Shown: positions 7,315 through 16,647, counted from the first letter of the stretch. The stretch is 64,000 bases of DNA from Acidobacteriota bacterium (GCA_013287135.1 JABDEK010000001.1:16736-80735); one strand, 5' to 3'. Notes: generated from the sequence alone by a model not told the origin. Numbers and translations are program-made.

Positions 7315-9651
7315 TTACTCAACTCGGTGCCTGGTTAACGTGCGCGAACCTTCTTGCGAATCTATTAAAATCGTATCATTCGCAACAAAGAAGGTCAACG
7401 AATGGCCCGTAGTTGTGTCGCTAGATGCATCGGTAATTGTTGGTTTTCCACCGGAAAGGACGAATTTTCCGCCACTTGCGGTGTATTCGGCCTGCTCAGC
7501 GGTGCCCCGGCGGTCGCCCTGCTGCACCACCACCCCTCCCGTGGCCAATGCGCGGTCGAGCTGGCGAGGCCCGGTAGCGTTCGCGGGAGGCTTGCCAGCG
7601 GCTGCGGCCCCCACCTGGGTGCTTTGCGCTGGGGTCAGAAAAACGTCCAGAACGGGCGATTGCAAGGAGCCCTGTTGGGAAGTAGCGGTTACCCCGCCCT
7701 CCAGGTGGGCTTTTCCGGAGTCGCTCCAGTAGGTCAGCACGGGTGCCCTAATTTGCCAGAGTGTAGGGCCAGAGGGCGCTTCGGAAGGCGTTTGCATCCC
7801 CTTGGATTGCTGTACGTGTGTCGAAGATTTGGGCGGCAACCTAGGCTCACTCGCAGGAATTTTCGGGAATGGTCCAGACGCCTGGGGAAAAACTGCTACC
7901 ACGCCACCGGACGCCACTAATTTCTTTTCGTCGCGCCAGACTTCGATCTGATTGGCATCCAGCACGGATTCGCCCTGCCACATTCGGGCATGGCCGGAGT
8001 AAAGCGCGCGGCCTGACGCGTTCGAAGCCGTAAGCGTGGCAGCGGTAACATGCGCCGGACCTGCGCCCAAGTTTACAGCGGTATTTTGTTCCGACGATAA
8101 ATATATGGATGCGACTCCGCCGGTGGCTTGAATTTCCCCGGACTTCTGATTGATCGATACGCTGTGCGCGGTGGTCCGACTGGTGGAATCAAAAAGCACG
8201 GGCGAACCGTCCATTGAAAGATTGTCGGTCTTGCTGACCATTCGCGCGTGGTCAGCGGTAGCCTGCCGATCAGCCTGCTGGAAATGCACATTGCCGGTTT
8301 CGTCGAGTGTTTCCCACTCGCCGGTCGAGCCGAACGTCGCGACGAGTTCGTTTGCAGTGGTAACTTGAGGCGCGCCGGAGGAAATTGTTCGTTTTATTTC
8401 TGCGCCGGAATGACCCAGTAATTTTGCCAAGCGGCCATTCGCGCCAAAGACTGTGACAAATTTCTTGGCGTGCAGCGCGGTTAACTCATTGCCGTTTTTC
8501 ATTTCAATGGTGGCAGGCGCCAGAGTCTCCGCACTCTGGGCACGCGGCTGATCAGCTTGCTTTCCCGCGCCGAACAATACGCGTAACGAGGCCGTCTTTA
8601 GGGTACGCGATTGGCCAGCTTGCACTGAGTCCAGCACCGTGCCGCCACTAGTGGTCATCATGTGAACCACATTTTGCGGAAGCATGGCAATTTCCACGTG
8701 CCCGCTCGAAAAATGGTCGGTCCCGGCGGGCGCCTGGCGCGATCCTTGAACGTTTCCATTAGCGACCATGCTTTCGATCCATCCTCGCTGATCGAGCGAA
8801 GCTTCAAACTGGTTTGCTGCGATGGTTACCTGGCCACCCGCTTCCGTGGAGTGAATGACCGGGCTTCCTTCGGCCGTGACGTGCTGCGCTTTGAAATCGG
8901 AATCCAGATCGATCGTAATTTTATCGGCGGTGAGTTCGCGGGTGCCTTGGCGAAGGTCAGCAGGGGCTGTGAGCAAGACTTTGCGTTCATCGCGACGAAC
9001 TTCCAAGCTTCCGCCGGTTACGTTGACCGGCAAACCGTTCGTGCGATCCGATGCAGCAAGGTCCATGTGCACGTCGTGTTGCAGCACGATAAGGGAGTTT
9101 TGAGTGCTGTAGGTGACGCCCACAGCGTGGCCTTTCCCTTGTGGGAAGCTGAACGAAACAGGTTGCGGCGTGGACGCGTCGCCAGTCTCGCGATTGAAGG
9201 TGAGATCGCGAGTGTTTATCTGAATTGTTTTGTCCGCACTGCCCGCAGGCGGATTGGCGCTGGCCATGTCGATTTGCACATCGCCCTGGCAGCGGACCGC
9301 GCCTGTTTTTGGCTGATAGCTGCATTCGCGCGTGTGTATATTGTCGTTGCGATTTCCATCGCGGCCATAAATCGTGACCCAGACATCTTCCAGAAGGTAG
9401 CTGTTCTGATCTCTGTATTCGGTGGCATGCGATGCGCGCACGGTGAAGATGGTGCGGTCGCCTTCCACCTTCGAAAAGGTCATTTGGTCGGACTGCTGTT
9501 GCACGCTGGAAGGAACAGCTTTCGGCCCCGACTTTCGGGCTTCAGACTCGCGTATCGCACGGCGCGAATATACGCCGATAACGACCAGCGCAATCACACC
9601 AGCGGTTATGGCAGCCCAACGTGCGTATCGCGCTGCTTCTTTATTCTGCAA
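7315..9651 (-). CDS. LptC-LptA-like fusion: membrane-anchored LPS transport/OstA-repeat protein
   Basis: A 778-aa protein with one N-terminal transmembrane segment (residues about 10-29) followed by a long periplasmic region. Residues about 45-200 resemble LptC (FTVRASHATEYRDQNSYLLEDVWVTIYG), and the rest contains several OstA/LptA-type beta-jellyroll stretches (TADKITIDLDS, LTALHAKKFVTVFGANGRLAKLLG, VLTYWSDSGKAHLEGGVTATS, GTAEQAEYTASGGKFVLSGGKPTI). LptC (about 190 aa) and LptA (about 185 aa) are normally separate periplasmic parts of the LPS bridge. Adjacency to lptB supports a combined role. The start is TTG at 9651 with AGGAG about 7 bp upstream. Function is inferred from domains and context; domain limits are approximate. 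Confidence 0.85.
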   Translation of the reverse strand: MQNKEAARYARWAAITAGVIALVVIGVYSRRAIRESEARKSGPKAVPSSVQQQSDQMTFSKVEGDRTIFTVRASHATEYRDQNSYLLEDVWVTIYGRDGNRNDNIHTRECSYQPKTGAVRCQGDVQIDMASANPPAGSADKTIQINTRDLTFNRETGDASTPQPVSFSFPQGKGHAVGVTYSTQNSLIVLQHDVHMDLAASDRTNGLPVNVTGGSLEVRRDERKVLLTAPADLRQGTRELTADKITIDLDSDFKAQHVTAEGSPVIHSTEAGGQVTIAANQFEASLDQRGWIESMVANGNVQGSRQAPAGTDHFSSGHVEIAMLPQNVVHMMTTSGGTVLDSVQAGQSRTLKTASLRVLFGAGKQADQPRAQSAETLAPATIEMKNGNELTALHAKKFVTVFGANGRLAKLLGHSGAEIKRTISSGAPQVTTANELVATFGSTGEWETLDETGNVHFQQADRQATADHARMVSKTDNLSMDGSPVLFDSTSRTTAHSVSINQKSGEIQATGGVASIYLSSEQNTAVNLGAGPAHVTAATLTASNASGRALYSGHARMWQGESVLDANQIEVWRDEKKLVASGGVVAVFPQASGPFPKIPASEPRLPPKSSTHVQQSKGMQTPSEAPSGPTLWQIRAPVLTYWSDSGKAHLEGGVTATSQQGSLQSPVLDVFLTPAQSTQVGAAAAGKPPANATGPRQLDRALATGGVVVQQGDRRGTAEQAEYTASGGKFVLSGGKPTITDASSDTTTGHSLTFFVANDTILIDSQEGSRTLTRHRVE

Positions 9652-9743
9652 CGAAATCTCCTGCGCCTTTGCAATCTCAAACTACAAACGAATGCACCAA
9701 AACCTGGCAGTGACGATTGATTGCTCTTACTTCTTAGAAGCTG

Positions 9744-9772
9744 AGTATAGGTGAGAGGTTTCCAGCGGACAA
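9744..9772 (-). promoter_or_regulatory. Sigma-70-type promoter of the lptC/A-lptB-rpoN-...-coaBC operon
   Basis: On the minus strand TTGTCC (9767-9772) and TATACT (9744-9749) are separated by 17 bp. The predicted start of transcription is about 85 bp upstream of the TTG start of the lptC/A fusion. It is the only promoter-like pair I see in front of this operon. Confidence 0.6.
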
Positions 9773-9813
9773 CTGCGTGTGGAGATACTGTGCACGAAGC
9801 GCGAGAGTTTGAA

Positions 9814-10983
9814 CTATTCGCCGCCCGTGAGGACGCCAAGTCCGGAAGCGGCGACGCTATCGCGAGTCGTATTTTTCACCAGGTACATGGCCTCGTCGGC
9901 AAGATGCAACAGCTCAGCCTTGGTGCGGGAATCCGTGGGATAGGAAGCTACGCCGACACTCGCAGTGATGTGAGCGTTTATACCGGCGTCTTTCAGCCAC
10001 ACGGCTTCCCGAATCAATTTATGCAGACGACGGGCCACGCCGTATGCGTTCTCTTTGGAAGTCTGCGGCAACAGAACAACAAATTCATCGCCGCCATAGC
10101 GGAAGGCGAGGTCGATCAAGCGGCATTTATCTTTGATGGCTTGTCCAATCTCCGCCAGTAATTTCGATCCTGCCAAGTGCCCATAGGTATCGTTGATACT
10201 TTTGAAGTGGTCCAGGTCTATGAAGATCAGCGAAAACTCGAAGGCATAACGGTGCGAACGGTATATTTCCGTGTCCAACATGAAATTCAAATGCCGGGCA
10301 TTGTAGAGCGTGGTGCAGTCGTCCGTGATGGTGAGCTCGTGAATTCTTTGGACATGGCGGGCATTTTCGATGGCGATTGCAGCATAATCCGCCAGCGCTT
10401 CCAGAAGAGCGAGGTCCCGTTTGCTGAAGCCTTCGGGGCCAACACAATTTATTAGCTCGATTACGCCGAGGCACTGCTCACGGAATCGTACCGGAACAGC
10501 CACGATGGAGCGCGTCTCCATCTTCGTTTTCGAATCCACTTGTTTGAAGAACCGCGAATCCGTGCTGGTATCCGGCACTACGACCACTTCACCGGTCTGC
10601 GCTACCCAACCGGCCAGACCTTGTCCAACTTTGATTCGGACATCTTTCAGGGCTTCGGCGCCTTTGCCGGTGGCGATTTGAAAGAAAAGCTCGCCCTTTT
10701 CCAAATCCATCAGGAGCAAAGACCAGGTATCCGGCCGCAGCACCTCGTTAATTTTTTCCATGATGGTGCGAAGCACTTGGTCGAGCTGAAGCGAAGAGGT
10801 GAGCGCTTTGCCAAGCTCGTGGAATACGGTTACTTCGTTGATGTTTTCCGGCAAGTCCAGACCAAGACCTGGGCTTCGACGTCTTTCTACGCCGGTGAAC
10901 GGTTTCCCGTCCGTGGCTCGCCGGATAGCCTCACCGGGGACACGTTTCTTCGGGTCTGGAGATTCTGTGGGCAACAGATTCAT
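9814..10983 (-). CDS. GAF-domain diguanylate cyclase (GGDEF)
   Basis: Predicted to make cyclic di-GMP from GTP. The 389-aa product has a GAF sensor domain (residues about 50-215, with GQGLAGWVAQTGEVVVVPD) and a GGDEF domain (about 225-375). The active-site GGDEF is intact at 297-301, and an RxxD inhibitory site (RLID) lies five residues before it, so both catalysis and product feedback are plausible. There is no signal peptide or membrane segment, so it is cytoplasmic. I use the ATG at 10981-10983 (MNLLPTES), because the open frame upstream runs antisense through the neighbouring HTH gene. The GAF ligand is unknown. Confidence 0.9.
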   Translation of the reverse strand: MNLLPTESPDPKKRVPGEAIRRATDGKPFTGVERRRSPGLGLDLPENINEVTVFHELGKALTSSLQLDQVLRTIMEKINEVLRPDTWSLLLMDLEKGELFFQIATGKGAEALKDVRIKVGQGLAGWVAQTGEVVVVPDTSTDSRFFKQVDSKTKMETRSIVAVPVRFREQCLGVIELINCVGPEGFSKRDLALLEALADYAAIAIENARHVQRIHELTITDDCTTLYNARHLNFMLDTEIYRSHRYAFEFSLIFIDLDHFKSINDTYGHLAGSKLLAEIGQAIKDKCRLIDLAFRYGGDEFVVLLPQTSKENAYGVARRLHKLIREAVWLKDAGINAHITASVGVASYPTDSRTKAELLHLADEAMYLVKNTTRDSVAASGLGVLTGGE

Positions 10984-11128
10984 TATAGAGAACGCTTTCC
11001 AGTATCCGCAACGGCCTTGACGGCGGTGATTTTCAATTGGCCAACACCTGATTAAGCGGCACCTTTCGAGCACATTGACACACTCTCGACCCACGCCTAT
11101 ATTTTGTGTGGGAACCGGTCTCGGTCGG

Positions 11129-11578
11129 ATGTCTTCTACGCCCTTCGGCGAACACTTAAAACGCGAGCGGGAAATGCGCGGTGTCACTCTGGAAGAAATC
11201 TCCACCGCCACACGCATTGCTCCGCGCTTTCTGGTCGCATTGGAGAACGAACACTGGGACGAGCTGCCTGGCGGCGTTTTCAATCGCGGATTTATACGTG
11301 CGGTCGCTCGCTTTCTGGGGCTTGATGAAGACACTCTGGTGTCTGAATATGCGCTGCAAACAAAAGGACGTTCAGAACCAGGTGTGGTGGCCGATCCTCC
11401 ACTGGAATCTAGCCGTCGTTGGCCGGCAATCGCTCTTGTAATTGTCGTGGCTATTTTGCTTGTCGCGGCGGCTGTCGTCGCCGCGCTGCATTTCGCGCCG
11501 CAGATTTCTGCTTGGCTGCATAAACATTCCACACCGTCGGCTACAGCGCCCCAGCCGGCGTCTGGAGATTCCCATTAG
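11129..11578 (+). CDS. RodZ-like helix-turn-helix membrane protein
   Basis: A 149-aa protein: HTH_25-type DNA-binding-like domain at residues about 5-75 (FGEHLKREREMRGVTLEEIS, FLVALENEHWDELPGGVFNRGF), then one transmembrane helix (about 98-121) and a short Pro/Ala/Ser-rich tail. This is the layout of the cytoskeletal adaptor RodZ, which ties MreB to the envelope, but without the long periplasmic domain, so it is a short RodZ-like variant. The start is the ATG at 11129; the frame upstream begins only with TTG. Divergent from the GGDEF gene. Its stop overlaps the likely start of the next gene. Confidence 0.78.
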   Translation: MSSTPFGEHLKREREMRGVTLEEISTATRIAPRFLVALENEHWDELPGGVFNRGFIRAVARFLGLDEDTLVSEYALQTKGRSEPGVVADPPLESSRRWPAIALVIVVAILLVAAAVVAALHFAPQISAWLHKHSTPSATAPQPASGDSH

Positions 11579-12539
11579 CGCCGAACTTCGCGAAAGCGTT
11601 CGCGCCGGAAAAGCGACCGCGGAACAAAAAACCGCGGTTTTCTCTGGAGGAGCTTCATTAACGCCTGAGGATCGCGCGGAGTTGCTTACGATTCTTACCG
11701 CCGATTCCGATCCCGCGATTGCGGAACGGGCGCAGAGCGTTATTTTGACGCAGCCGATTGAACCTTTCGTCTCGGCTCTTGCCCGCCCCGATACCGACTC
11801 GCGCATGTTCGCCTATTGCGCCGATAATCTTTCCCAAAAGGCTGGGATTGCCGATGCACTGGCCAAGAATCCGGCGTGTCCCTCGGGAGTGATTGCGCAT
11901 GTGGCATCGCGTTTAACTGCGGCTGGAGTACAAGCGCTCTTGGACAACTTGGACCGGCTGAGTTCCGACGCGCAGTTGGTGGTTGCTGTGACACATTGCA
12001 AGGGCGCGACACCAGAACAGCAAGAACTTTTGGCGGATTTACAGAAAACCGAGGGGCTAATCCTTCCAGACATCGAAGAAGTAGCTGCGGAAATTGAGCC
12101 AGAAAAGAAAAAACGAGTGACCCTGCTTCAGCGGCTCACTCAAATGAATGTGGTGGAACGCATTCAACTCGCGCTGAAAGGCGGGCGCGAAGAACGCATG
12201 CTTTTAATTCGCGACCCCAACAAAATCGTGCAACGAGGTGTGCTGCAATCGCCGCGTCTTACCGATCTGGAAGTGGAAAATTTCGCGGCCATGGCTAATG
12301 TTTCCGGCGAGGTTCTGCGCATCATCGCGGCGAGTCGTGTGTTTATGAAGGCTTATACGGTGGCCAGAAACCTGGTGAAGAACCCGAAGACGCCACTCGA
12401 CGTATCGCTACATCTTCTTCCCAGAATGAACGCGACGGATTTGAAACTTCTCACTACCAACAAGAATATTCCCGAAACACTTCGCTCTACGGCGATGAAG
12501 CTCCATCGCCAGCGTTACGCGCCCAAGGCTCAGGACTAA
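11574..12539 (+). CDS. Conserved hypothetical repeat protein (HEAT-like), possible ATT start
   Basis: I do not recognise a named family. The protein is rich in helical segments with recurring patterns such as NPACPSGVIAHVASRL, SPRLTDLEVENFAAMANVSG and NPKTPLDVSLHLLPRMN, suggesting a HEAT/ARM-like solenoid with no catalytic motif. The frame is open from 11442 but has no ATG or GTG near the natural beginning. The best-placed start is an ATT at 11574-11576 with GGAG 6 bp upstream, overlapping the stop of the RodZ-like gene; otherwise TTG at 11442, 11460 or 11681. It is cytoplasmic by lack of signals and co-transcribed with the RodZ-like gene. The N-terminus is therefore uncertain. Confidence 0.7.
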   Translation: MSAELRESVRAGKATAEQKTAVFSGGASLTPEDRAELLTILTADSDPAIAERAQSVILTQPIEPFVSALARPDTDSRMFAYCADNLSQKAGIADALAKNPACPSGVIAHVASRLTAAGVQALLDNLDRLSSDAQLVVAVTHCKGATPEQQELLADLQKTEGLILPDIEEVAAEIEPEKKKRVTLLQRLTQMNVVERIQLALKGGREERMLLIRDPNKIVQRGVLQSPRLTDLEVENFAAMANVSGEVLRIIAASRVFMKAYTVARNLVKNPKTPLDVSLHLLPRMNATDLKLLTTNKNIPETLRSTAMKLHRQRYAPKAQD

Positions 12540-12561
12540 ATTTTTAGGCGGGTGTGAAGCG

Positions 12562-13995
12562 TTATTTGCTGCTCGGCGCTGCAAGCGAAGCAGCGATTTT
12601 AGCTTTGTACTCCTGAGCCTTTGCGAGGATTTCCTTTTCGTCCAGCGTTAGCATCTGGCGGTCTTTCATCACGATTTTTCCGGCGATCACTACCGTGCGC
12701 ACATCCGAGGCCTTCAACGCGTAAACAATTTCCGAGTAAACGTCGTACATCGGCACGGCGTGGGGCGCCTCAGTGTCCACCAGGATAAGGTCTGCTTTCT
12801 TCCCGGGCTCCAACGAGCCAATCATTTTTCCCATGTGCAATGCGCGCGCGCCGTTGATGGTGGCCATCTCGACCACTTGCTTCGCGGGCAGCGCGCGGGG
12901 CTCCATGCGCGTCACTTTCTGCAGCTTCGCGGCGAGATCCATTTCTTCAAACAAATCCTGGTTGTTGTTGCTCGCGGCGCCGTCGGTGGCCACTCCGATG
13001 GGTTCGCCTGCGGCCAGCATCTCAGGCACCGGCATCACTCCCGCCGCGGTTTTCATATTGCTCGAGGGATTGTTGGTGCAACCGACATTGAAGTGCGCAA
13101 GCGTCGCGATGTCCGCCTGGTCCACCCAAATGCAGTGCGCTCCCACTACATCAGGGCCGAGAAATCCGATGCGTTCCAAGTATCCGACGGGTGTTGCTCC
13201 GTGTTTTGCGCGACTTTGTTCCAGTTCAAATTGCGCTTCGGCGATGTGAATCAAAATAGGCGAATTATTCCGGCGCGCCAGGGCTGCTGCATCCTGTAGA
13301 GTCTTTTCGGAACAAGTGTAAATGGAATGCGGCGCGACCGCTGCAACGATCAAAGAATCGCCTTTCCAGTGATCCAGATATTTCTGCGTGTAGGCGAAGG
13401 CTTGGTCCAGAGTTTTATTATCGGGTGCGGGAAAATCGATGATGGTCTCACCCAAGACGCCGCGCATGCCCGCTTCTTTGGTTACGCGCGCGACGACATC
13501 CTCGAAATAGTACATGTCCGCGTAAATGGTGATGCCACCGCGCAACATCTCCAGCACGCCGAGCTTGCTTCCCCACTCCACAAACTCCGGCGTGACGTTG
13601 CGAGCCTCCGCGGGGAAAATATATTTTTGCAGCCATTCATCGAGTGAAAGATCGTCAGCCAAACCGCGAAAAAGGCTCATGGCAGCGTGGGCGTGGCCGT
13701 TAATCAGCCCGGGCAACATGAGGGAACCATGAGCGTCAATGGTGTGCGCGGCTTCGAATTTGCTCTCGATTTCCGCGCGCGGCCCGACGGCAACGATCGA
13801 ATCGCCTAGGATGACGACGGCGCCGTTTTCAATCACCCGCCGTTGCCCGTCCATGGTGACGACCGTTCCGCCGGTGACCAGGAGATCCACTTTGTCATGT
13901 TTATCCTGAGCGGATCCCATCGCTGGGAGCAGGAAGGCTATGCAGCACAAAAGCAAGGAATGCACCACGAATGAAAATACGTTTTCCCTTTGCAT
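12562..13995 (-). CDS. Exported amidohydrolase, MtaD/TrzA-type deaminase family
   Basis: A 477-aa metal-dependent amidohydrolase most like the 5'-methylthioadenosine/S-adenosylhomocysteine deaminase and chlorohydrolase group. The metal-site motif GLINGHAHAAMSLFRGLADD lies at about residue 95, then APHSIYTCS, HIAEAQFE with the second His, GAHCIW, and the ATDGAASNNNQDLFEEM motif containing the catalytic Asp. Unusually for this group it starts with a signal peptide (residues about 1-29, ending GSAQ), so it should act in the periplasm or outside. It is convergent with the preceding gene and next to the nucleoside-salvage operon, suggesting a nucleoside-related substrate; the substrate is not proven. 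Confidence 0.85.
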   Translation of the reverse strand: MQRENVFSFVVHSLLLCCIAFLLPAMGSAQDKHDKVDLLVTGGTVVTMDGQRRVIENGAVVILGDSIVAVGPRAEIESKFEAAHTIDAHGSLMLPGLINGHAHAAMSLFRGLADDLSLDEWLQKYIFPAEARNVTPEFVEWGSKLGVLEMLRGGITIYADMYYFEDVVARVTKEAGMRGVLGETIIDFPAPDNKTLDQAFAYTQKYLDHWKGDSLIVAAVAPHSIYTCSEKTLQDAAALARRNNSPILIHIAEAQFELEQSRAKHGATPVGYLERIGFLGPDVVGAHCIWVDQADIATLAHFNVGCTNNPSSNMKTAAGVMPVPEMLAAGEPIGVATDGAASNNNQDLFEEMDLAAKLQKVTRMEPRALPAKQVVEMATINGARALHMGKMIGSLEPGKKADLILVDTEAPHAVPMYDVYSEIVYALKASDVRTVVIAGKIVMKDRQMLTLDEKEILAKAQEYKAKIAASLAAPSSK

Positions 13996-14071
13996 TGTTC
14001 CTCTGGAATGGTTTCAGCGAACCAAAAAATTTCGTGAACAGCACTTACTGAGTATTGCCCGCGCACGTTCT

Positions 14072-14464
14072 CTACAGAAATGATGAGTCAAATGGGCGCG
14101 GCAAGAGCTTCGCGGAACTCTCGCGCTCGATCTTTCCTTTCAAGTTCGCAAGAATCACCGGAACGTCGCCGCAAAACTCCCAAATAATCTGGCGGCAAGC
14201 GCCGCAAGGAGGCGTCAGCGTGTCTGTCTCCGTCACTACCGCGATGGCGTCAAATCCGCGCTCGCCTTCCGAAAGAGCTTTGAAAATTGCCACGCGTTCG
14301 GCGCAACATGTAAGCCCGTAGCTTGCGTTTTCGATATTGCATCCGGTGTAGGTTCGTCCCGAGTTCGCACGCACGGCCGCTCCCACGCGAAAATCCGAAA
14401 ATGGAGCGTGCGCGTTTTCCCGCGCTTGTTTTGCAGCCAAAATCAAAGCGTCATATTCGCTCAT
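14072..14464 (-). CDS. cdd: Cytidine deaminase
   Basis: Converts cytidine/deoxycytidine to uridine/deoxyuridine with a catalytic zinc. The 130-aa length is typical of the small tetrameric class. Zinc and catalytic motifs are complete: CCAERVAIF (Cys and Glu) and PPCGACRQIIWEF (two Cys); the substrate segment is TGCNIENASYGLT. It is the last gene of the pdp-nupC-pnp-cdd salvage cluster, 39 bp after the phosphorylase. Confidence 0.96.
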   Translation of the reverse strand: MSEYDALILAAKQARENAHAPFSDFRVGAAVRANSGRTYTGCNIENASYGLTCCAERVAIFKALSEGERGFDAIAVVTETDTLTPPCGACRQIIWEFCGDVPVILANLKGKIERESSAKLLPRPFDSSFL

Positions 14465-14503
14465 GCTTTGCCTTTCGTAGGTCGAGTGCTGCCAAGCGCC
14501 AAC

Positions 14504-15382
14504 TTAATTTTTCTCTGCGGCGATTCGCGGTAGGACCGCTCGCAGCAGCGCGATAAATTGACCTTTCACACGTTCGCCTGTTGCCAGAACTTCTGCATGA
14601 TCCAGCGGACCATCCAGAATCCCGGAAGCCATATTCGTCACGCAAGAAATTCCGAGCACGCGAATTCCCATGTGCCGCGCCGCAATCACTTCCGGCGCGG
14701 TGGACATGCCCACCAAGTCGGCACCAATCGTTCTTAAATAGCGAATCTCGGCCGGCGTTTCGTAACTCGGCCCTAAAAGCGCAGCGTAAACGCCTTGGTG
14801 AGCAGCAATGCCAAGTTTTCTCGCTTCGGCGAGCGCGATTTCGCGATACGAACTCCAGTACGCTTGCGTCATGTCGGGAAAGCGCGGACCGAAGCGTTCG
14901 TCATTCGGGCCGACGAGGGGGTTCGCGCCCTGCAAATTAATATGATCGCGAATCACCACCAGCGCGCCTTGCGTGAAGTCCAGATTAATTCCTCCAGCTG
15001 CGTTTGTCAGGATGGCAGATCGAATTCCCAGCCGCCCGAATACGCGCAACGCAAAGGCCACTTCCCGCGCCGAATATCCTTCATACAGATGGACGCGGCC
15101 TTGCATCGCCGCAACCGCGATACCGTCAACTTTTCCGATGACCAAACGGCCGGCATGGCCTACCGCCGTCGAACGCGGAAAATTTGGAATTTTCTGGTAC
15201 GGAATGCGCACCGCATCAGTGAATTCATCGGCAAAGGAGCCCAGGCCTGAACCCAGCACGAGCGCGATCTTCGGACGCAGCTTCGTCTTCGATAAAATAA
15301 ACTTCGCGGCGCGTCCGGCCCGCGCATATTCAGTGGCCGGCGGAACGGCGGGGGTAGCCGCCTTCAAGCGAACTGCACTCAT
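14504..15382 (-). CDS. Purine nucleoside phosphorylase (PNP/MTAP family, trimeric class)
   Basis: Cleaves purine (deoxy)nucleosides with phosphate to base plus (deoxy)ribose-1-phosphate. The 292-aa product shows phosphate-binding GSGLGSF and HAGRLV, the loop MQGRVHLYEGYS, the signature LTNAAGGIN and GPSYETPAEIR with VGMSTAPEVIAARH of the trimeric PNP class. It starts with an ATG overlapping the nupC stop by 4 bp (ATGA). Together with nupC, pdp and cdd it completes import and breakdown of nucleosides. Confidence 0.95.
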   Translation of the reverse strand: MSAVRLKAATPAVPPATEYARAGRAAKFILSKTKLRPKIALVLGSGLGSFADEFTDAVRIPYQKIPNFPRSTAVGHAGRLVIGKVDGIAVAAMQGRVHLYEGYSAREVAFALRVFGRLGIRSAILTNAAGGINLDFTQGALVVIRDHINLQGANPLVGPNDERFGPRFPDMTQAYWSSYREIALAEARKLGIAAHQGVYAALLGPSYETPAEIRYLRTIGADLVGMSTAPEVIAARHMGIRVLGISCVTNMASGILDGPLDHAEVLATGERVKGQFIALLRAVLPRIAAEKN

Positions 15383-16614
15383 CGAAGCATAACTCCTACG
15401 ATAGATGCGGACATTAGATTCGCCATGGTCCCGGCCAACATGGCGCGAATTCCAAGCCGGGCGAGGTCCGCTCTTTTATTAGGAGCCAGCGCGCCGATGC
15501 CACCAATTTGTATTCCGATGGAACTGAAGTTGGCGAACCCGCACAACGCAAAAGTAGCGATGGTGAAAGAGCGCGGGTCCAACGAGTCTTTCAGGGGCCC
15601 CAGCCGCTGAAACGCCACCAGCTCATTCGTCACCATGCGCAGCCCCAACAAATTTCCAATAGTGTGGCAATCCCGCCAAGGAATTCCGATCACCCACGCA
15701 ATGGGTGAAAAAAGCCAACCGAAAATTTGCTCCACGCTGGAGGGAAACCACGAAATCCCGAGGTGCAGAAGCCCGTTGTGAACCGCGCCAAAAATTCCAT
15801 CCACCAGATAAATCAGCGCAATGAAAGTAATCAACATGGCGCCCACGTTTACGGCAAGATTCAAGCCGTCAATCGTGCCGCGGGAAATTGCCCCCAGCGC
15901 ATTGGTGTCGCGTTCCAACGGAGCCATCTCCACGCGACCGGAGGTGACCGGAATTTGCGTCTCCGGCACCAGCATCTTCGAAAGCAAAATGGTTCCCGGC
16001 GCGGTCATGATCACGGCGGCAAGCAAATGTTTGGCCTCGATCCCGTACGCGATATAGGCAGCCATGATTCCGCCGGAAACGTGCGCCATGCCGCTGGTCA
16101 TCACCGTCATCAACTCCGAATGCGTGAGCTCGGGAAGAAATGGACGGATGGTGAGCGGAGCTTCCGTTTGGCCCATGAAAATGCTGGCGGCGACGTTGAG
16201 CGATTCGGCGCCGCTGGCTCCCATTAATCGAGTCATCACACGCGCGGCTTGCTTGATGATGAATTGCATCACGCCGTAGTAATAGAGCAGCGCAAAAACC
16301 GCAGCGATAAAAATAATAGTGGGAAGCACCTGGAAGGCGAAGAAAAATCCCATCGGCGAGCCCTTTTTGCCAAGGTCGCCGAAAACAAATTGCGAGCCGA
16401 AGAACGCATAGTCCAGCACCCAATTTACCGCCGCGCCCGCTTTCTGAAACAGCAAGCGCCCGTATTGCCAGCGCATCACCAAAAACGCGAACACGATCTG
16501 GAGTCCCAGACCCCACGCTACAGTTTTGTAGCGTATGGCGCGGCGATTCGTGGAAAACAGAAACGCCAGGCTCATCATAGTAATCATTCCCAAAAGGCCT
16601 AGCAGACGATGCAT
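15379..16614 (-). CDS. nupC: NupC-type concentrative nucleoside transporter
   Basis: Cation-coupled nucleoside importer of the CNT family in the inner membrane. The 411-aa product has about eight to ten hydrophobic helices and the CNT landmarks FFFAFQVLPTIIFIAAVFALLYYYG, MGQTEAPLTIRPFL (nucleoside-binding loop), SGMAHVSGGIMAAYIAYG and CGFANFSSIGIQIGGIG. I use the ATG at 16612-16614, which lies 10 bp after a GGAG; the GTG at 16623 sits too close to it. It lies between pdp (33 bp) and pnp (4-bp overlap), so uptake and phosphorolysis are co-expressed. Confidence 0.95.
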   Translation of the reverse strand: MHRLLGLLGMITMMSLAFLFSTNRRAIRYKTVAWGLGLQIVFAFLVMRWQYGRLLFQKAGAAVNWVLDYAFFGSQFVFGDLGKKGSPMGFFFAFQVLPTIIFIAAVFALLYYYGVMQFIIKQAARVMTRLMGASGAESLNVAASIFMGQTEAPLTIRPFLPELTHSELMTVMTSGMAHVSGGIMAAYIAYGIEAKHLLAAVIMTAPGTILLSKMLVPETQIPVTSGRVEMAPLERDTNALGAISRGTIDGLNLAVNVGAMLITFIALIYLVDGIFGAVHNGLLHLGISWFPSSVEQIFGWLFSPIAWVIGIPWRDCHTIGNLLGLRMVTNELVAFQRLGPLKDSLDPRSFTIATFALCGFANFSSIGIQIGGIGALAPNKRADLARLGIRAMLAGTMANLMSASIVGVMLR

Positions 16615-16647
16615 TCCGCACACGCTCCTTTTTTGCGCAACACTCGC

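Noticed and set aside
11442..11573. N-terminal extension of the repeat protein from TTG
   Set aside because: It overlaps the RodZ-like C-terminus in another frame and reads as an Arg/Ser/Cys-rich shadow.
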